In this document: positions 1 through 8,126 of the stretch, one piece after another
Layout: each line of letters begins with the position of its first letter
Position numbering within the stretch: the first letter of the stretch is position 1
NCBI RefSeq assembly: GCF_009765685.1
Contig: NZ_LMUY01000102.1
Location: forward strand, 21,405 to 85,404
Reading direction: 5' to 3'
Origin: Acidisphaera sp. L21
Lineage (GTDB): Bacteria; Pseudomonadota; Alphaproteobacteria; Acetobacterales; Acetobacteraceae
DNA length: 64,000 bases
Position numbers and translations under genes: made by a program
The notes under the pieces: generated by a model
Database searches by the model: none
Told to the model about the DNA's origin: nothing
What the model saw: only the letters and a program-made list of their open reading frames with translations

Positions 1-73
1 GGCTCCAGGCGCCGTCTGGCAGATCGCTCATCCCGCCGACATAGCGCGCCGGGCCGAGCGAAGCGAGATAGGG

Positions 74-349
74 ATGTGCATGCGAGCGATGTTGGCGGTG
101 GTGATCGTGATGGGGGTTCTGATCGTAGCCGGGGTGGCAACGCTCGCGATCACGGTGGTACACCGCCTGTCGTCCGCCCCCATGCAAGCCGCGCTAGTGC
201 TGGAGGAGCCCACGGGCACGCACATGCAAGCCATCACCACGGCGGGCGACAAGCTTGCATTACTGCTACAGGGGGGCGGCCCCGACCGAATTCTGCTGCT
301 AGACACTCGCTCTGGCCAAGTTGTGGGCCGGGTCGGCCTGGCACGATGA
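74..349 (+). CDS. Small single-TM protein, DUF6476-like
   Basis: A 91-residue protein with one N-terminal membrane helix (about residues 5-27) followed by a short extra-membrane tail. The tail contains the phrase LDTRSGQVVGRV, which resembles the C-terminus of small DUF6476 proteins of Rhodospirillales (recalled resemblance, not searched). The function of that family is unknown. The frame is open to the left edge of the window, and a second in-frame ATG lies at 80 with AGGG about six bases upstream, so the exact start is uncertain. It lies on the same strand as the following tRNA gene. The gene is likely but not certain. Confidence 0.5.
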   Translation: MCMRAMLAVVIVMGVLIVAGVATLAITVVHRLSSAPMQAALVLEEPTGTHMQAITTAGDKLALLLQGGGPDRILLLDTRSGQVVGRVGLAR

Positions 350-426
350 GGGGAGCGGAGTTGCTGATAACTGTTGAAACAGGGTTGCGAACCGCACCCG
401 TTCGTCCTAATGCAGCGCCCGGCTAC

Positions 427-502
427 GTCCTGTTCGTCTAGAGGCCTAGGACACCGCCCTCTCACGGCGGTAACAGGGGTTCGAATCCCCTACGGGACGC
501 CA
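427..502 (+). tRNA. tRNA-Glu (anticodon CTC)
   Basis: The cloverleaf can be folded by eye. The acceptor stem GTCCTGT (427-433) pairs with ACGGGAC (492-498) with one G-U pair. The anticodon stem CCGCC/GGCGG holds the seven-base loop CTCTCAC, giving anticodon CTC, which reads GAG. The T arm carries GGTTCGAATCC. The discriminator base is G499 and CCA is encoded at 500-502. A lower-GC accessory-looking stretch follows directly, so the 3' end may have served as an integration site, but no second copy of the tRNA 3' end was noticed downstream. Confidence 0.97.
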
Positions 503-729
503 ATAATCGGATAAGGTTGCCGTTCGAGTATTGGAGATCGACGCTTCTTCCTGGTTTCGGGAGTAGATCGGGGTAAGCGTCGGGCGGTAGATGCTGCGGT
601 TGCTGTCCTGTCTGGCGCATCCCCGAGGGGTATATTGGGAACCCAAGGCGAAGTTCCCTGTGTCAGATTATGTTACACACGCTGCGTTGTCATATTCAAA
701 ATTCTCTCGATTTCAAGCATCTAATGTCG

Positions 730-744
730 TGGCCCAAATCTTGC
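730..744 (+). promoter_or_regulatory. Sigma-54 (RpoN) type -24/-12 promoter for the PEP-CTERM gene
   Basis: The sequence TGGCCCAAATCTTGC has TGGC and TTGC separated by seven bases, so the GG and GC dinucleotides are ten bases apart, the spacing RpoN requires. It lies about 45 bases before the PEP-CTERM start codon. PEP-CTERM/exosortase systems are known to be linked to RpoN and the PrsK/PrsR two-component system, so context and motif agree. No enhancer site for an activator was identified. Confidence 0.6.
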
Positions 745-789
745 CACTCTAACTCTGGGCTCCGTAAGGAGTGAAACTGGGGTTTAACA

Positions 790-1644
790 ATGAAATCTTG
801 TTTGGTCCGCGAAGCTCCGACGTCAGGCCTAACAGCCAAAGCTGGGAAAGCGGCGAGGTCACCGCAACGAAACCTAATTGGGGGCCAACTCGTCCTCATC
901 GCGCTGGCGCTCGTCATAGGTAGCCCGGCGGCGCGCGCTTCAGTCATGGCCGACGCCTTCTCCTACACGTATATTCCGTATCGCCCATCGCAGGATAACA
1001 CCGTCACTGGTGCCAACTCCGCAACCAGCGTCGATCCTTACGGCTTCTCGTCAGCCTCCGTGAACCAAACCACTGGAACCATGCACTTGTCCTCACAAGG
1101 GCAGTTTGGGGCGGCATCTATCGAGATCGATGAGATGGCCACGCCGGATTACACCGGGACCTTCACGTATACGTTCGAATTGATCGGTTCGATCCAAGTG
1201 TCGCCGGTGCCCGCCCCTTACTTGGATGCCAGCGGCTATAGCATGCAATTCGGGGTGGACGCCCAAAGTTGCAACAGCGTCTACACCCAGTACGCCACAC
1301 CAGCGGCTAGCACCGTCGATCGTTACTTAACCGGAGTGTGTTCTGCCACCAGTGGCGAGAGCTTGAACCTGAAGATCCTGGCGAGCGTCCACACCAGCGG
1401 CACGGTCAGTTCGGCCAACTTCGCCGACACGGGAATCTTCCATATCGACGTGCCCGCTGGCGACTCGCTCGGCTACTCGGACGCCACATTTCTGAGCGAT
1501 CCGCAGCCATTCGAAACCGTCTCAGTCCCCGAACCGGCTGGAGTCATGTGCCTTGCGACGGGGTTCGTGATTCTGGCGTTGGCGCGACGCCGGCGGCGGT
1601 GGAGTTTCTTTTCGCATTCAGACGATAGCAGCCCGCAATACTAA
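790..1644 (+). CDS. PEP-CTERM sorting-domain surface protein
   Basis: A 284-residue secreted protein. The N-terminus has an unusually long polar lead of about 30 residues, then a hydrophobic stretch and a cleavage-like ARA site near residue 50. The body is rich in Ser, Thr and Gly and looks like beta structure. The C-terminus is a textbook PEP-CTERM signal: VPEP at about residue 247, a hydrophobic helix, then an arginine cluster, here followed by an unusual extra polar tail of about 13 residues. Such proteins are cut and anchored or released by exosortase and usually belong to exopolysaccharide or biofilm matrices. No exosortase gene is in the window. A sigma-54 type promoter precedes it. Base composition is lower in GC than the flanking housekeeping genes, suggesting recent acquisition. 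Confidence 0.85.
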   Translation: MKSCLVREAPTSGLTAKAGKAARSPQRNLIGGQLVLIALALVIGSPAARASVMADAFSYTYIPYRPSQDNTVTGANSATSVDPYGFSSASVNQTTGTMHLSSQGQFGAASIEIDEMATPDYTGTFTYTFELIGSIQVSPVPAPYLDASGYSMQFGVDAQSCNSVYTQYATPAASTVDRYLTGVCSATSGESLNLKILASVHTSGTVSSANFADTGIFHIDVPAGDSLGYSDATFLSDPQPFETVSVPEPAGVMCLATGFVILALARRRRRWSFFSHSDDSSPQY

Positions 1645-1759
1645 CCGACCCCTCGCCGGACGACCCTCTTGCTGCCACGACGTGCCGGCCAGACCTCGAG
1701 CATGTTCCGCGCCATGAGAATCATCGGGCGAATAAAAATGCTCGCCAAAACAGAGAGCT

Positions 1760-2464
1760 CTAGGAAACCGCCGAAGACCGGCGGCTTCTGATCCGATCAA
1801 TCACCAGTAGCGCAAGCCAAGCCGGCCCCACAGCGATGGCCCACGCGGCAAACAAGACCGCGTTGTCGCCGAGCCAAGTATTCGTGTTGATATACTTGAC
1901 GTCTTGCAACTTCACGACGAACTCCGCCGCACCGTTAGCGCTGTCTGCACCCTTGCGGCAAAAATTCGCATTGGCCATCAGCGCCCCGGAGAACGACACG
2001 GTATCGCCAGCCTGCAGCTTCTGCGCCTCAGCCAATGCATCGGGATGCTGCTGTAAGGTGTCGTCCTGGGCGTTATTATAGGCCGCGAAGTTAGAGGCCA
2101 CGGCATGAGCGCCGAATTGGAGTCTCAAATATACGCTTTTGCCGTTGAACGACGGCATCGCGGTGTCGACAACGCCATTCCATCGCGACCCGTCCGTTGT
2201 GATCGAACAGTAGTCGGATTTCAAATGCGGTTCGGTGTCCGAGATGAAGGCTCGTTGCTCCGCGGGCTGCGAGCGATGGTTCAGCGACCATAGCACGTCA
2301 CCAAATAAATCCGATTGACTGGCCCCGTAGACCGCCGCAGCGACGAAGACCGACCAGTAGATGGCCAGCAAGGTGCGAAACGTCACTCTCGTCGAAAGAT
2401 CGACGGCCAGAATGATGGCGATGAAGATCGCGCCACCAGCAGCAACAATAAGCCGGCCGTTCAT
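1760..2464 (-). CDS. Hypothetical membrane protein, three predicted TM helices
   Basis: A 234-residue protein that I do not recognise. Two adjacent N-terminal hydrophobic segments (about residues 5-22 and 30-47) and one C-terminal segment (about 203-223) flank a roughly 150-residue polar domain with two cysteines. The C-terminus ends in an arginine-rich tail. A GC-rich hairpin (CCGCCG/CGGCGG) overlaps its last codons and could act as a weak terminator. It shares the lower-GC character of the neighbouring PEP-CTERM gene and is convergent with it. Together they may form a small acquired patch next to tRNA-Glu. Function unknown. Confidence 0.6.
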   Translation of the reverse strand: MNGRLIVAAGGAIFIAIILAVDLSTRVTFRTLLAIYWSVFVAAAVYGASQSDLFGDVLWSLNHRSQPAEQRAFISDTEPHLKSDYCSITTDGSRWNGVVDTAMPSFNGKSVYLRLQFGAHAVASNFAAYNNAQDDTLQQHPDALAEAQKLQAGDTVSFSGALMANANFCRKGADSANGAAEFVVKLQDVKYINTNTWLGDNAVLFAAWAIAVGPAWLALLVIDRIRSRRSSAVS

Positions 2465-2691
2465 GACGGCATGCTCGACAAAAAGATGCCGGAGTAGATC
2501 TGGCTTATGCCAACAGAATAGAGCGAAAATCCACGAAGATGCGGCGCCTGGTGGGTTTCAACTTGCATTACAGAAGTATCGTTCCAGGGTCTATTGATTG
2601 TGACATAGTGTGCTGATAGTGGCGTCTTTGCCGCCGATTCATAGATCTGAAAGCCACCCCTGTCGATCCGAAGGGCGCCAATTGCTGGTGA

Positions 2692-4269
2692 TCACAGCAT
2701 AGCCTGCCCGCCATGCGTATGGAGAACGAGCGGCGGCACATCGCGCAGCAACCCCGACAACTGGCGGATCTCGTCCGGGCTTGCCATCTCCAGCGCCAGA
2801 TGCGCGCTGGCGTGGTCGCGGTCCGACAGGCACGGATCGCACTCCTCCCGCACCAGCACGCCCAAACCGCGCGTGTCGGCGGTGCCGATGTCTTCGATCG
2901 GGAACCACTCGTCCAGCGTCACCAATTGAAGGTCGTGCGTGTCCAAATCGCGCAACTCCCACGGCACCAGGATCGACACATCGCGCCAGACGAGCGACAC
3001 CAGCGTTACCCGATAGGTCGCCCAAGCCGTCTGGATGAAGCAAATGCCCGCAACTTCGCCCATGGCGCGACGGGTGGACGACAGGGAAAGACTGAGCCAG
3101 TGCCCGCGCCGGGTAAGCCGCAGATCGGACCGCCAGCCGGCCCAGCGGGCGCGGCCCATGCCAGGGATGTCCTCCAGCGGGTGGAAGCCGTCTGCATTGG
3201 GCTCGGAGTATTGGAAATTGTACACGGTGTCGATGTAGCGACGATACTTGGTGAACGACAATGTGCCCGGTGCAAACCGATAGGACGAGCTGCTGGCCGG
3301 CATGTGCGTCAAATACAAATTAAAGTCGTCGACGCCGTACAACTTCGCCAACCCAATCGCCGCGTCGATCTCCGCCAGGCTGTCGTTCCATCGGAACAGC
3401 AGGTAGCGCCAAGTGATCCGCGGCCCGGTCGTATTCAGCGCGCGTTTTACCTCGCACAAATTCTGCAAGCCCAGCAAAGCCTGCCCTACTTGCCCATTGA
3501 CGTGATACTTGGCGTAGCTCGTCTGCGTCACCCCGCTCAGCGTGACGGTGATCTGGTCCAGGCAGGGCACCACGATTTCCGCACGCGCCCTCGGCGCCAG
3601 GGGGATGGCATTGGTGCTGGTGACGATCTGGGCATGGGGGCTGTTGGCCCGCAGGTAGGTCAGCATCGCCGGGGCATCGCGATGGACGAAGGGGTCGCCA
3701 TAATTGAAGAAATAGATGGTTCGCAGGCTCTGGCCCATCTCGTCCACGGCGCGCATCAGGCTGTCCATCGTAAGGTCGTCGCGGTCGCGGGTGCGTAGGC
3801 CGGGGTCATTGTTGGGGATGCAGGCTGCGTTCGGGCAGCGCAGGTTGCAGCGGACGGTGGTTTCGATCACCACGGTCGCCGGCAAGGTGCCGCGCACGGA
3901 CCGCGGGGGCGCCTCCGTCTCGCCAGCCCGGCGATACAGGCTGCATTCCCGGCAGCGATGGCCCTTCCATAATTTCTGCCGCAACCGGCCAAATTCGGGG
4001 TTGGCGTAAATCTCCGCCACCGATTGAGTGGTGATGTTGCCAAAGCTGCGTAGCGCGTGCGGGTCATCCAACCCGCAGGAGACGTTGCCGTCCGAATGGA
4101 TGGTCAGGCTGTCATCCAGCCAAGGGCATACGTAGTGGTTCCCGTCCGGGGGCAACATGCCGCCACTGGGCCGCGTGTTCTTGCGGTTATGCACCGCCAT
4201 CGGCGGCGTCCGCCCACCGGACAGCGCGGGCGCGTAAACCTCGGCTGCAGTCGTTGCAACGGTCACCAT
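2692..4269 (-). CDS. Radical SAM protein with N-terminal SPASM-like Cys cluster
   Basis: A 525-residue protein. The radical SAM core begins at about residue 131, with the cluster motif CNLRCPNAAC (Cys141, Cys145, Cys150). That is CX3CX4C instead of the usual CX3CX2C. Before it, residues 48-109 carry four cysteines (48, 65, 106, 109) around IHSDGNVSC and GNI...SVAEIY, which read like the auxiliary-cluster SPASM domain normally found after the core. A C-terminal domain of about 150 residues has no recognised signature. A later start at Met24 is possible. Substrate unknown. SPASM radical SAM enzymes modify peptides or sugars or activate enzymes, but no precursor peptide or partner is adjacent. 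It diverges from the Mo/W transport genes across a palindrome-bearing promoter region. Confidence 0.75.
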   Translation of the reverse strand: MVTVATTAAEVYAPALSGGRTPPMAVHNRKNTRPSGGMLPPDGNHYVCPWLDDSLTIHSDGNVSCGLDDPHALRSFGNITTQSVAEIYANPEFGRLRQKLWKGHRCRECSLYRRAGETEAPPRSVRGTLPATVVIETTVRCNLRCPNAACIPNNDPGLRTRDRDDLTMDSLMRAVDEMGQSLRTIYFFNYGDPFVHRDAPAMLTYLRANSPHAQIVTSTNAIPLAPRARAEIVVPCLDQITVTLSGVTQTSYAKYHVNGQVGQALLGLQNLCEVKRALNTTGPRITWRYLLFRWNDSLAEIDAAIGLAKLYGVDDFNLYLTHMPASSSSYRFAPGTLSFTKYRRYIDTVYNFQYSEPNADGFHPLEDIPGMGRARWAGWRSDLRLTRRGHWLSLSLSSTRRAMGEVAGICFIQTAWATYRVTLVSLVWRDVSILVPWELRDLDTHDLQLVTLDEWFPIEDIGTADTRGLGVLVREECDPCLSDRDHASAHLALEMASPDEIRQLSGLLRDVPPLVLHTHGGQAML

Positions 4270-4359
4270 CTGGCACCTGCGTCGTTTCGGTGGCGATTGA
4301 AGTTAACGCTAGGATTTGATTGAGGCCAGCGGCTCCCTTTCCGACACCGTAATTTAAGC

Positions 4360-4400
4360 ATTGTCCCACAAACTGCGCCCAACGAGATGCTGTGGGACAA
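4360..4400. repeat. 10-bp perfect inverted repeat in a divergent promoter region
   Basis: TTGTCCCACA (4360-4369) and TGTGGGACAA (4391-4400) are perfect inverted copies with a 21-base spacer, so the arm centres are 31 bp apart, about three helical turns. The site lies between the start of the radical SAM gene and the start of the Mo/W binding-protein gene, so it can only be upstream of genes, not a terminator for either. It is a candidate operator. It does not match the E. coli ModE box. The rest of 4270-4568 holds no convincing ORF. Confidence 0.55.
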
Positions 4401-4568
4401 GTCGGATGCATTGGCAGGAAGTAAGAATGGCAGCCGCGTGGATCGTGGTGCTGATCGGGGCGTGGACCGTCCTTCTCTAGCACGCCGCGGGGTCGGATAG
4501 CGTCCAGGCGTCGCCTGCGCTATGGCTGGCGGACCATAACGCAGCCTCTCTACCGACAGGACGCCCCC

Positions 4569-5423
4569 ATGATCCGACGCGCCACCCCCCTCCTTGCCGC
4601 CGCCGCGATGCTGTTGACGCCGGGTCTGGCGTCCGCCGCCGATGTGAACGTGATGTATGCCGGCTCCCTGGTGAACCTGATGGAGCACGGTGTCGGCCCA
4701 GCCTTCGACAAGGCATCCGGCGAAACGTTCAAGGGGTTTGGCGGCGGATCGAACGGGCTGGCGAACCAGATCAAGGGCAAGCTGCGCCGGGCCGACGTGT
4801 TCATCAGCGCCAACCCGAAGGTCAACGACATGCTGACGGGGGGCGCCAATGGCGATTGGGTCAACTGGTATGTCACCTTCGCCCAATCCCCCCTGGTGAT
4901 CGGCTACAGCCCGACCAGCAAGTTCGCCGCCGAACTGAAGACGAAGCCCTGGTATGAGGTGTTGCGCGAACCCGGCATCAAGATCGGCCGCACCGATGCC
5001 AAGCTGGACCCGAAGGGCGCGCTGACCGTCCAATTGATGGACAAGGCCGAGCAAGTCTACCACCAGCCCGGCCTTGCCAAGGCCGTTCTGGGCACGCCCG
5101 ATAATCCGGACCAGGTCCGCCCGGAGGAAAACCTGGTCGGCCGCCTGCAATCCGGCCAGATCGACATCGGCTTCTTCTACTCCACCGAAACCTCGGACCT
5201 GAAGATCCCCGCGATCCCGCTGCCGCCCGAAGTCGCGCTCAGCGCCGTCTACACCGTCACCATCCTGCGCGACGCCGCCGACCCGGCGGGTGCGGCGAAG
5301 TTCGTCGACTACCTGCTGAGCGCGCCGGGCAAGGCCGTGATGCAGGAACACGGTCTGGACGTGGTGGCCCCGACCGTGACGGGCGATGCGACGAAGATCC
5401 CGGCCGCCATCCACCTGAAATAG
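4569..5423 (+). CDS. Molybdate/tungstate ABC transporter substrate-binding protein (WtpA/ModA-like)
   Basis: A 284-residue periplasmic protein with a clear Sec signal peptide ending at ASA near residue 24. The mature start DVNVMYAGSL is typical of WtpA/ModA-type oxyanion-binding proteins, as are GGSNGLANQI and the late phrase GQIDIGFFYS. It would capture molybdate or tungstate and hand it to the membrane transporter encoded 13 bases downstream. The ModE-like regulator and molbindin in the same cluster support the oxyanion assignment. Molybdate versus tungstate cannot be decided by eye. A 10-bp palindrome lies about 170 bases upstream. Confidence 0.85.
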   Translation: MIRRATPLLAAAAMLLTPGLASAADVNVMYAGSLVNLMEHGVGPAFDKASGETFKGFGGGSNGLANQIKGKLRRADVFISANPKVNDMLTGGANGDWVNWYVTFAQSPLVIGYSPTSKFAAELKTKPWYEVLREPGIKIGRTDAKLDPKGALTVQLMDKAEQVYHQPGLAKAVLGTPDNPDQVRPEENLVGRLQSGQIDIGFFYSTETSDLKIPAIPLPPEVALSAVYTVTILRDAADPAGAAKFVDYLLSAPGKAVMQEHGLDVVAPTVTGDATKIPAAIHLK

Positions 5424-5436
5424 TCGCCACCCAGCG

Positions 5437-7266
5437 ATGAAGTTGCCGCGCATCCTGGCGCTGCTGGCCGGGGTGCTGGCGGTCTATCTCGTCGCGCCGT
5501 TTGTGGCCGGGCTGGGGCAACTCGGCCAGGCCGATTGGGCAGGGGTCGACACGGGCGGCTTGGCCCAGGCCAGCATCGTCTCCGTCACCAGCGCCACATT
5601 GGCCACCGCGCTGGTGGCGCTGGGCGGCATTCCCCTCGGCTACGTGCTGGCCCGGCGGCCGGGCCGGGGCATGGCGCTGCTGGGGTTCGTGGTGCAATTG
5701 CCCTTGGCGCTGCCGCCACTGGCCAGCGGCGTGCTGCTGCTGTTCCTGCTGGGCTACGCCAGCCCCCTCGGCCGGCTGACCGGCGGGGCGCTGACCGATT
5801 CGTTTATCGGCATCGTGCTGGCGGAGGCGTTCGTCGCCGCCCCGTTCCTCATCATCGCCGCCCGCTCCGCCTTCGCCAGCGTCGATCCGGTGCTGGAGGA
5901 CGTGGCGGCCACGCTAGGGCATCGGCCCTGGGCCGTGTTCCGCCGGGTCAGCCTGGGGCTGGCGGCGCCGGGCATCTGGGCCGGCCTCCTGCTGACGTGG
6001 CTACGCGCGTTCGGGGAGTTCGGGGCGACCGTGATGGTGGCCTATCACCCATATTCGCTGCCCGTGTACACCTACGTGGCATTCGGCAGCCAAGGGTTGC
6101 CCGCCATGTTGCCCATCCTGCTGCCGACCATCCTCCTCGCGATCGTGGTGATGGCGGCCAGCCTGCGGGGGGAGGCACCGCAGCGACCTCGCCCATTTCA
6201 AGCCCACGCGCTCCCCCTCCCACCGCCTGGCCCGATACCCGGGCGTGTGGCCCCGGCGCAGACCCTGGCCTTCACATTCCAGCGGCGGCAGGACGGATTT
6301 GTGCTGGACGTCGCCTGGCGCACGCCGGCCCGGCGGCTGTGCATCCTGGGTGCATCCGGCTCCGGCAAATCAGCGACGCTGCGGCTGATCGCCGGGGTGG
6401 ACCAGGCCGATCGCGCAGCCCTGTCGCTGGGGTCGACCGACCTCACAGCATTGCCCCCATACCAGCGCGCCATCGCCTACGTGCCGCAGAATTACGGGCT
6501 GCTGCCGCATCTGTCCGTCGACCGGCAGATCCGCTTCGCGGTCGACTGCGACCCGGCCCGCGCACCCTACTGGATGCAGCGGCTAGGGCTGGACGGGTTG
6601 GGCCACCGCATCCCAGCCGAATTATCTCTGGGGCAGCAGCAGCGCGTCGCCCTAGCCCGCGCCCTGTCCCGCCGCAGCCGCCTGTTGCTGCTGGACGAAC
6701 CCTTCTCCGCCCTGGACGCCCCACTACGCGCCCGGCTGCGGGCGGACATGGTGGCCTTGCAGGCAGAGATCGACGCGACCACCATCCTGGTCACTCACGA
6801 CCCGGCAGAGGCGATTCTGTTGGCGGATGAGGTGTTGCTGCTGGAGGATGGCCACGTGCTGCAATCCGGTCCTATCGAGGCGGTGTTCCAACGACCCGCG
6901 AGCGAGGCAACCGCCCGCCTGCTGGGCGCCGAGGCGGTTGCGGTGGGACAGGCGGTGGCCCCGGATCGCATCGATATCGGCGGCGTCATCCTGGACGTCG
7001 CCGGCCCAGATCTCGCCGTCGGGCCCATCGGCTGGGCCGTGCGCCCCGGCAGCATTCGCCTCGGGCAAGGCCATCCCGCGACGGTGTTGCGGGCCGACCC
7101 ACCCCGCGCCGGGCAGCGCCGCCTGATGGTGCAGATCGGCACAGCCATCCTTCCCGCAATCGCCGACGCCGGGTGTGACGCAGCGCTGGGTCCCTGCCAC
7201 ATCTCCATCGACCCGGCCGCCTTTCAGATATGGCCAGCCACCACCACAGCGAGGAACCCGGCATGA
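5437..7266 (+). CDS. Fused molybdate/tungstate ABC permease-ATPase
   Basis: A single 609-residue polypeptide joins two subunits that are normally separate. Residues 1 to about 243 form the ModB/WtpB-type permease with several TM helices and the EAA coupling loop (around 154-173). A proline-rich linker (about 247-275) leads to the ATPase: Walker A GASGSGKS (305-312), signature LSLGQ (396-400, Leu replacing the first Gly of LSGGQ), Walker B LLLLDE (416-421) and switch His454. A C-terminal region of about 110 residues is probably TOBE-like and may sense the oxyanion. The frame is continuous with no sign of a stop or shift, so the fusion looks genuine. It follows the binding protein and overlaps the ModE-like gene by ATGA. 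Confidence 0.88.
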   Translation: MKLPRILALLAGVLAVYLVAPFVAGLGQLGQADWAGVDTGGLAQASIVSVTSATLATALVALGGIPLGYVLARRPGRGMALLGFVVQLPLALPPLASGVLLLFLLGYASPLGRLTGGALTDSFIGIVLAEAFVAAPFLIIAARSAFASVDPVLEDVAATLGHRPWAVFRRVSLGLAAPGIWAGLLLTWLRAFGEFGATVMVAYHPYSLPVYTYVAFGSQGLPAMLPILLPTILLAIVVMAASLRGEAPQRPRPFQAHALPLPPPGPIPGRVAPAQTLAFTFQRRQDGFVLDVAWRTPARRLCILGASGSGKSATLRLIAGVDQADRAALSLGSTDLTALPPYQRAIAYVPQNYGLLPHLSVDRQIRFAVDCDPARAPYWMQRLGLDGLGHRIPAELSLGQQQRVALARALSRRSRLLLLDEPFSALDAPLRARLRADMVALQAEIDATTILVTHDPAEAILLADEVLLLEDGHVLQSGPIEAVFQRPASEATARLLGAEAVAVGQAVAPDRIDIGGVILDVAGPDLAVGPIGWAVRPGSIRLGQGHPATVLRADPPRAGQRRLMVQIGTAILPAIADAGCDAALGPCHISIDPAAFQIWPATTTARNPA

Positions 7267-7634
7267 CCGGCCCGACGCACCAGCTCAGCATCCGCATCGA
7301 CCTCGCCAGCGGCGGCCGCATCGGCCCCGGCAAGGTGGCCTTGCTCGAGGAGATCAGCCGCTCCGGCTCCATCTCCGCCGCCGGGCGCGCGATGAAGATG
7401 TCCTACCGCCGAGCCTGGCAATTAGTGGAGGACCTGAACCGAAACTTTGGCAATCCCCTGGTGGAAACCGCGGCCGGCGGGGCCGGCGGCGGCGGCGCGC
7501 GCCTGACGGAGGCCGGCTGGACCCTCGTGCGCCAATATCGCGCCATGGAGCAGGCCGCCTCCAAAACCGCCCACCCGCATCTCACGGTCCTCGACGGCAT
7601 CGTCGCGCGGAAAGCGGAGAAAGACCCGGTCTAG
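7263..7634 (+). CDS. ModE-like winged-helix regulator, no TOBE domain
   Basis: A 123-residue protein starting at the ATG that overlaps the transporter stop codon (ATGA). It contains the ModE/LysR-type winged helix: [11 protein letters not shown], then [20 protein letters not shown], the recognition-helix region typical of ModE. The protein ends after the DNA-binding and dimerisation part and lacks the C-terminal Mop/TOBE domains that bind molybdate in E. coli ModE. It therefore either does not sense molybdate directly or uses another protein, such as the molbindin nearby. It probably regulates the transporter operon. An earlier ATG at 7230 lies inside the transporter gene and is less likely. 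Confidence 0.85.
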   Translation: MTGPTHQLSIRIDLASGGRIGPGKVALLEEISRSGSISAAGRAMKMSYRRAWQLVEDLNRNFGNPLVETAAGGAGGGGARLTEAGWTLVRQYRAMEQAASKTAHPHLTVLDGIVARKAEKDPV

Positions 7635-8125
7635 TCGCCCACCTGAAAATCGCCCGGCTGCGGCGGGGCGATGGGGGTGAACAGCGTACGGTCCGGCTTC
7701 AGATCCAGCAGCGGCGTGCCGTCCAGGCAGTCCAGCCCGCGTACCAGCACCATCCCATTCTCGATCCCTACCAGATGCGCGATCGACGTGCCCAGCGGGT
7801 TCGGCCGCACCGGGGAGCGGATGGAGAAGGTGCCCCGCGCCACGCCGTCATTGGCCGGGCACTGCAGCACCAGGTCTCGCCGGGACAGGTGCAGCCAGTA
7901 AATCACTTCCACCCGTTCATACTGCGCCAGTCCCTGCAGCCCCTGCGCCCAGGGGGCAAAGAGCTCGATCCGGCAGATCGGCCCATCTGCGCGTCCCTGG
8001 CGCGGGGTCTGCATCCGGTTGGTCCAAGGGGTGTGGATGCGGCCAATGAACTCCAGCCCGGCGTCGGTCGCTGCCGGTGACGGCACCGCCACTTCCCCGC
8101 GGCGGACCTCGTTCTCGCGCACCAT
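7631..8125 (-). CDS. TrmO-family (YaeB/TsaA) protein
   Basis: A 164-residue protein of the TrmO/YaeB fold: IGRIHTPW near the N-terminus, then [23 protein letters not shown], and the family hallmark [12 protein letters not shown]. TrmO uses S-adenosylmethionine to methylate N6-threonylcarbamoyladenosine at position 37 of some tRNAs. This copy is at the short end of the family and lies in a Mo/W transport cluster, transcribed away from the ModE-like gene and together with the two genes after it. It may be a paralogue with another role; the sequence alone cannot tell. Its 3' end overlaps the ModE-like gene tail to tail by four bases. Confidence 0.8.
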   Translation of the reverse strand: MVRENEVRRGEVAVPSPAATDAGLEFIGRIHTPWTNRMQTPRQGRADGPICRIELFAPWAQGLQGLAQYERVEVIYWLHLSRRDLVLQCPANDGVARGTFSIRSPVRPNPLGTSIAHLVGIENGMVLVRGLDCLDGTPLLDLKPDRTLFTPIAPPQPGDFQVGD

Positions 8126-8126
8126 G

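Noticed and set aside
1..44. Short open frame from the left edge ending at TAG 42-44, possibly the tail of an upstream gene
   Set aside because: Only 13 residues with no recognisable motif; cannot be supported.
539..582. 8-bp inverted repeat CGACGCTT/AAGCGTCG after tRNA-Glu
   Set aside because: The spacer is 28 bases and there is no T-run, so neither a terminator nor an operator can be argued; it may be chance.
446..646. Minus-strand ORF of 66 codons ending in DSNPCYRRERAVS
   Set aside because: Its C-terminal codons are the antisense of the tRNA-Glu T arm and anticodon arm; this peptide is a known false prediction over tRNA genes.
1645..1780. Shifted minus-strand frame with a hydrophobic stretch beyond the stop of the membrane protein
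   Set aside because: Looks like it could extend the 234-residue protein by frameshift, but no family pattern supports it and chance is likely.
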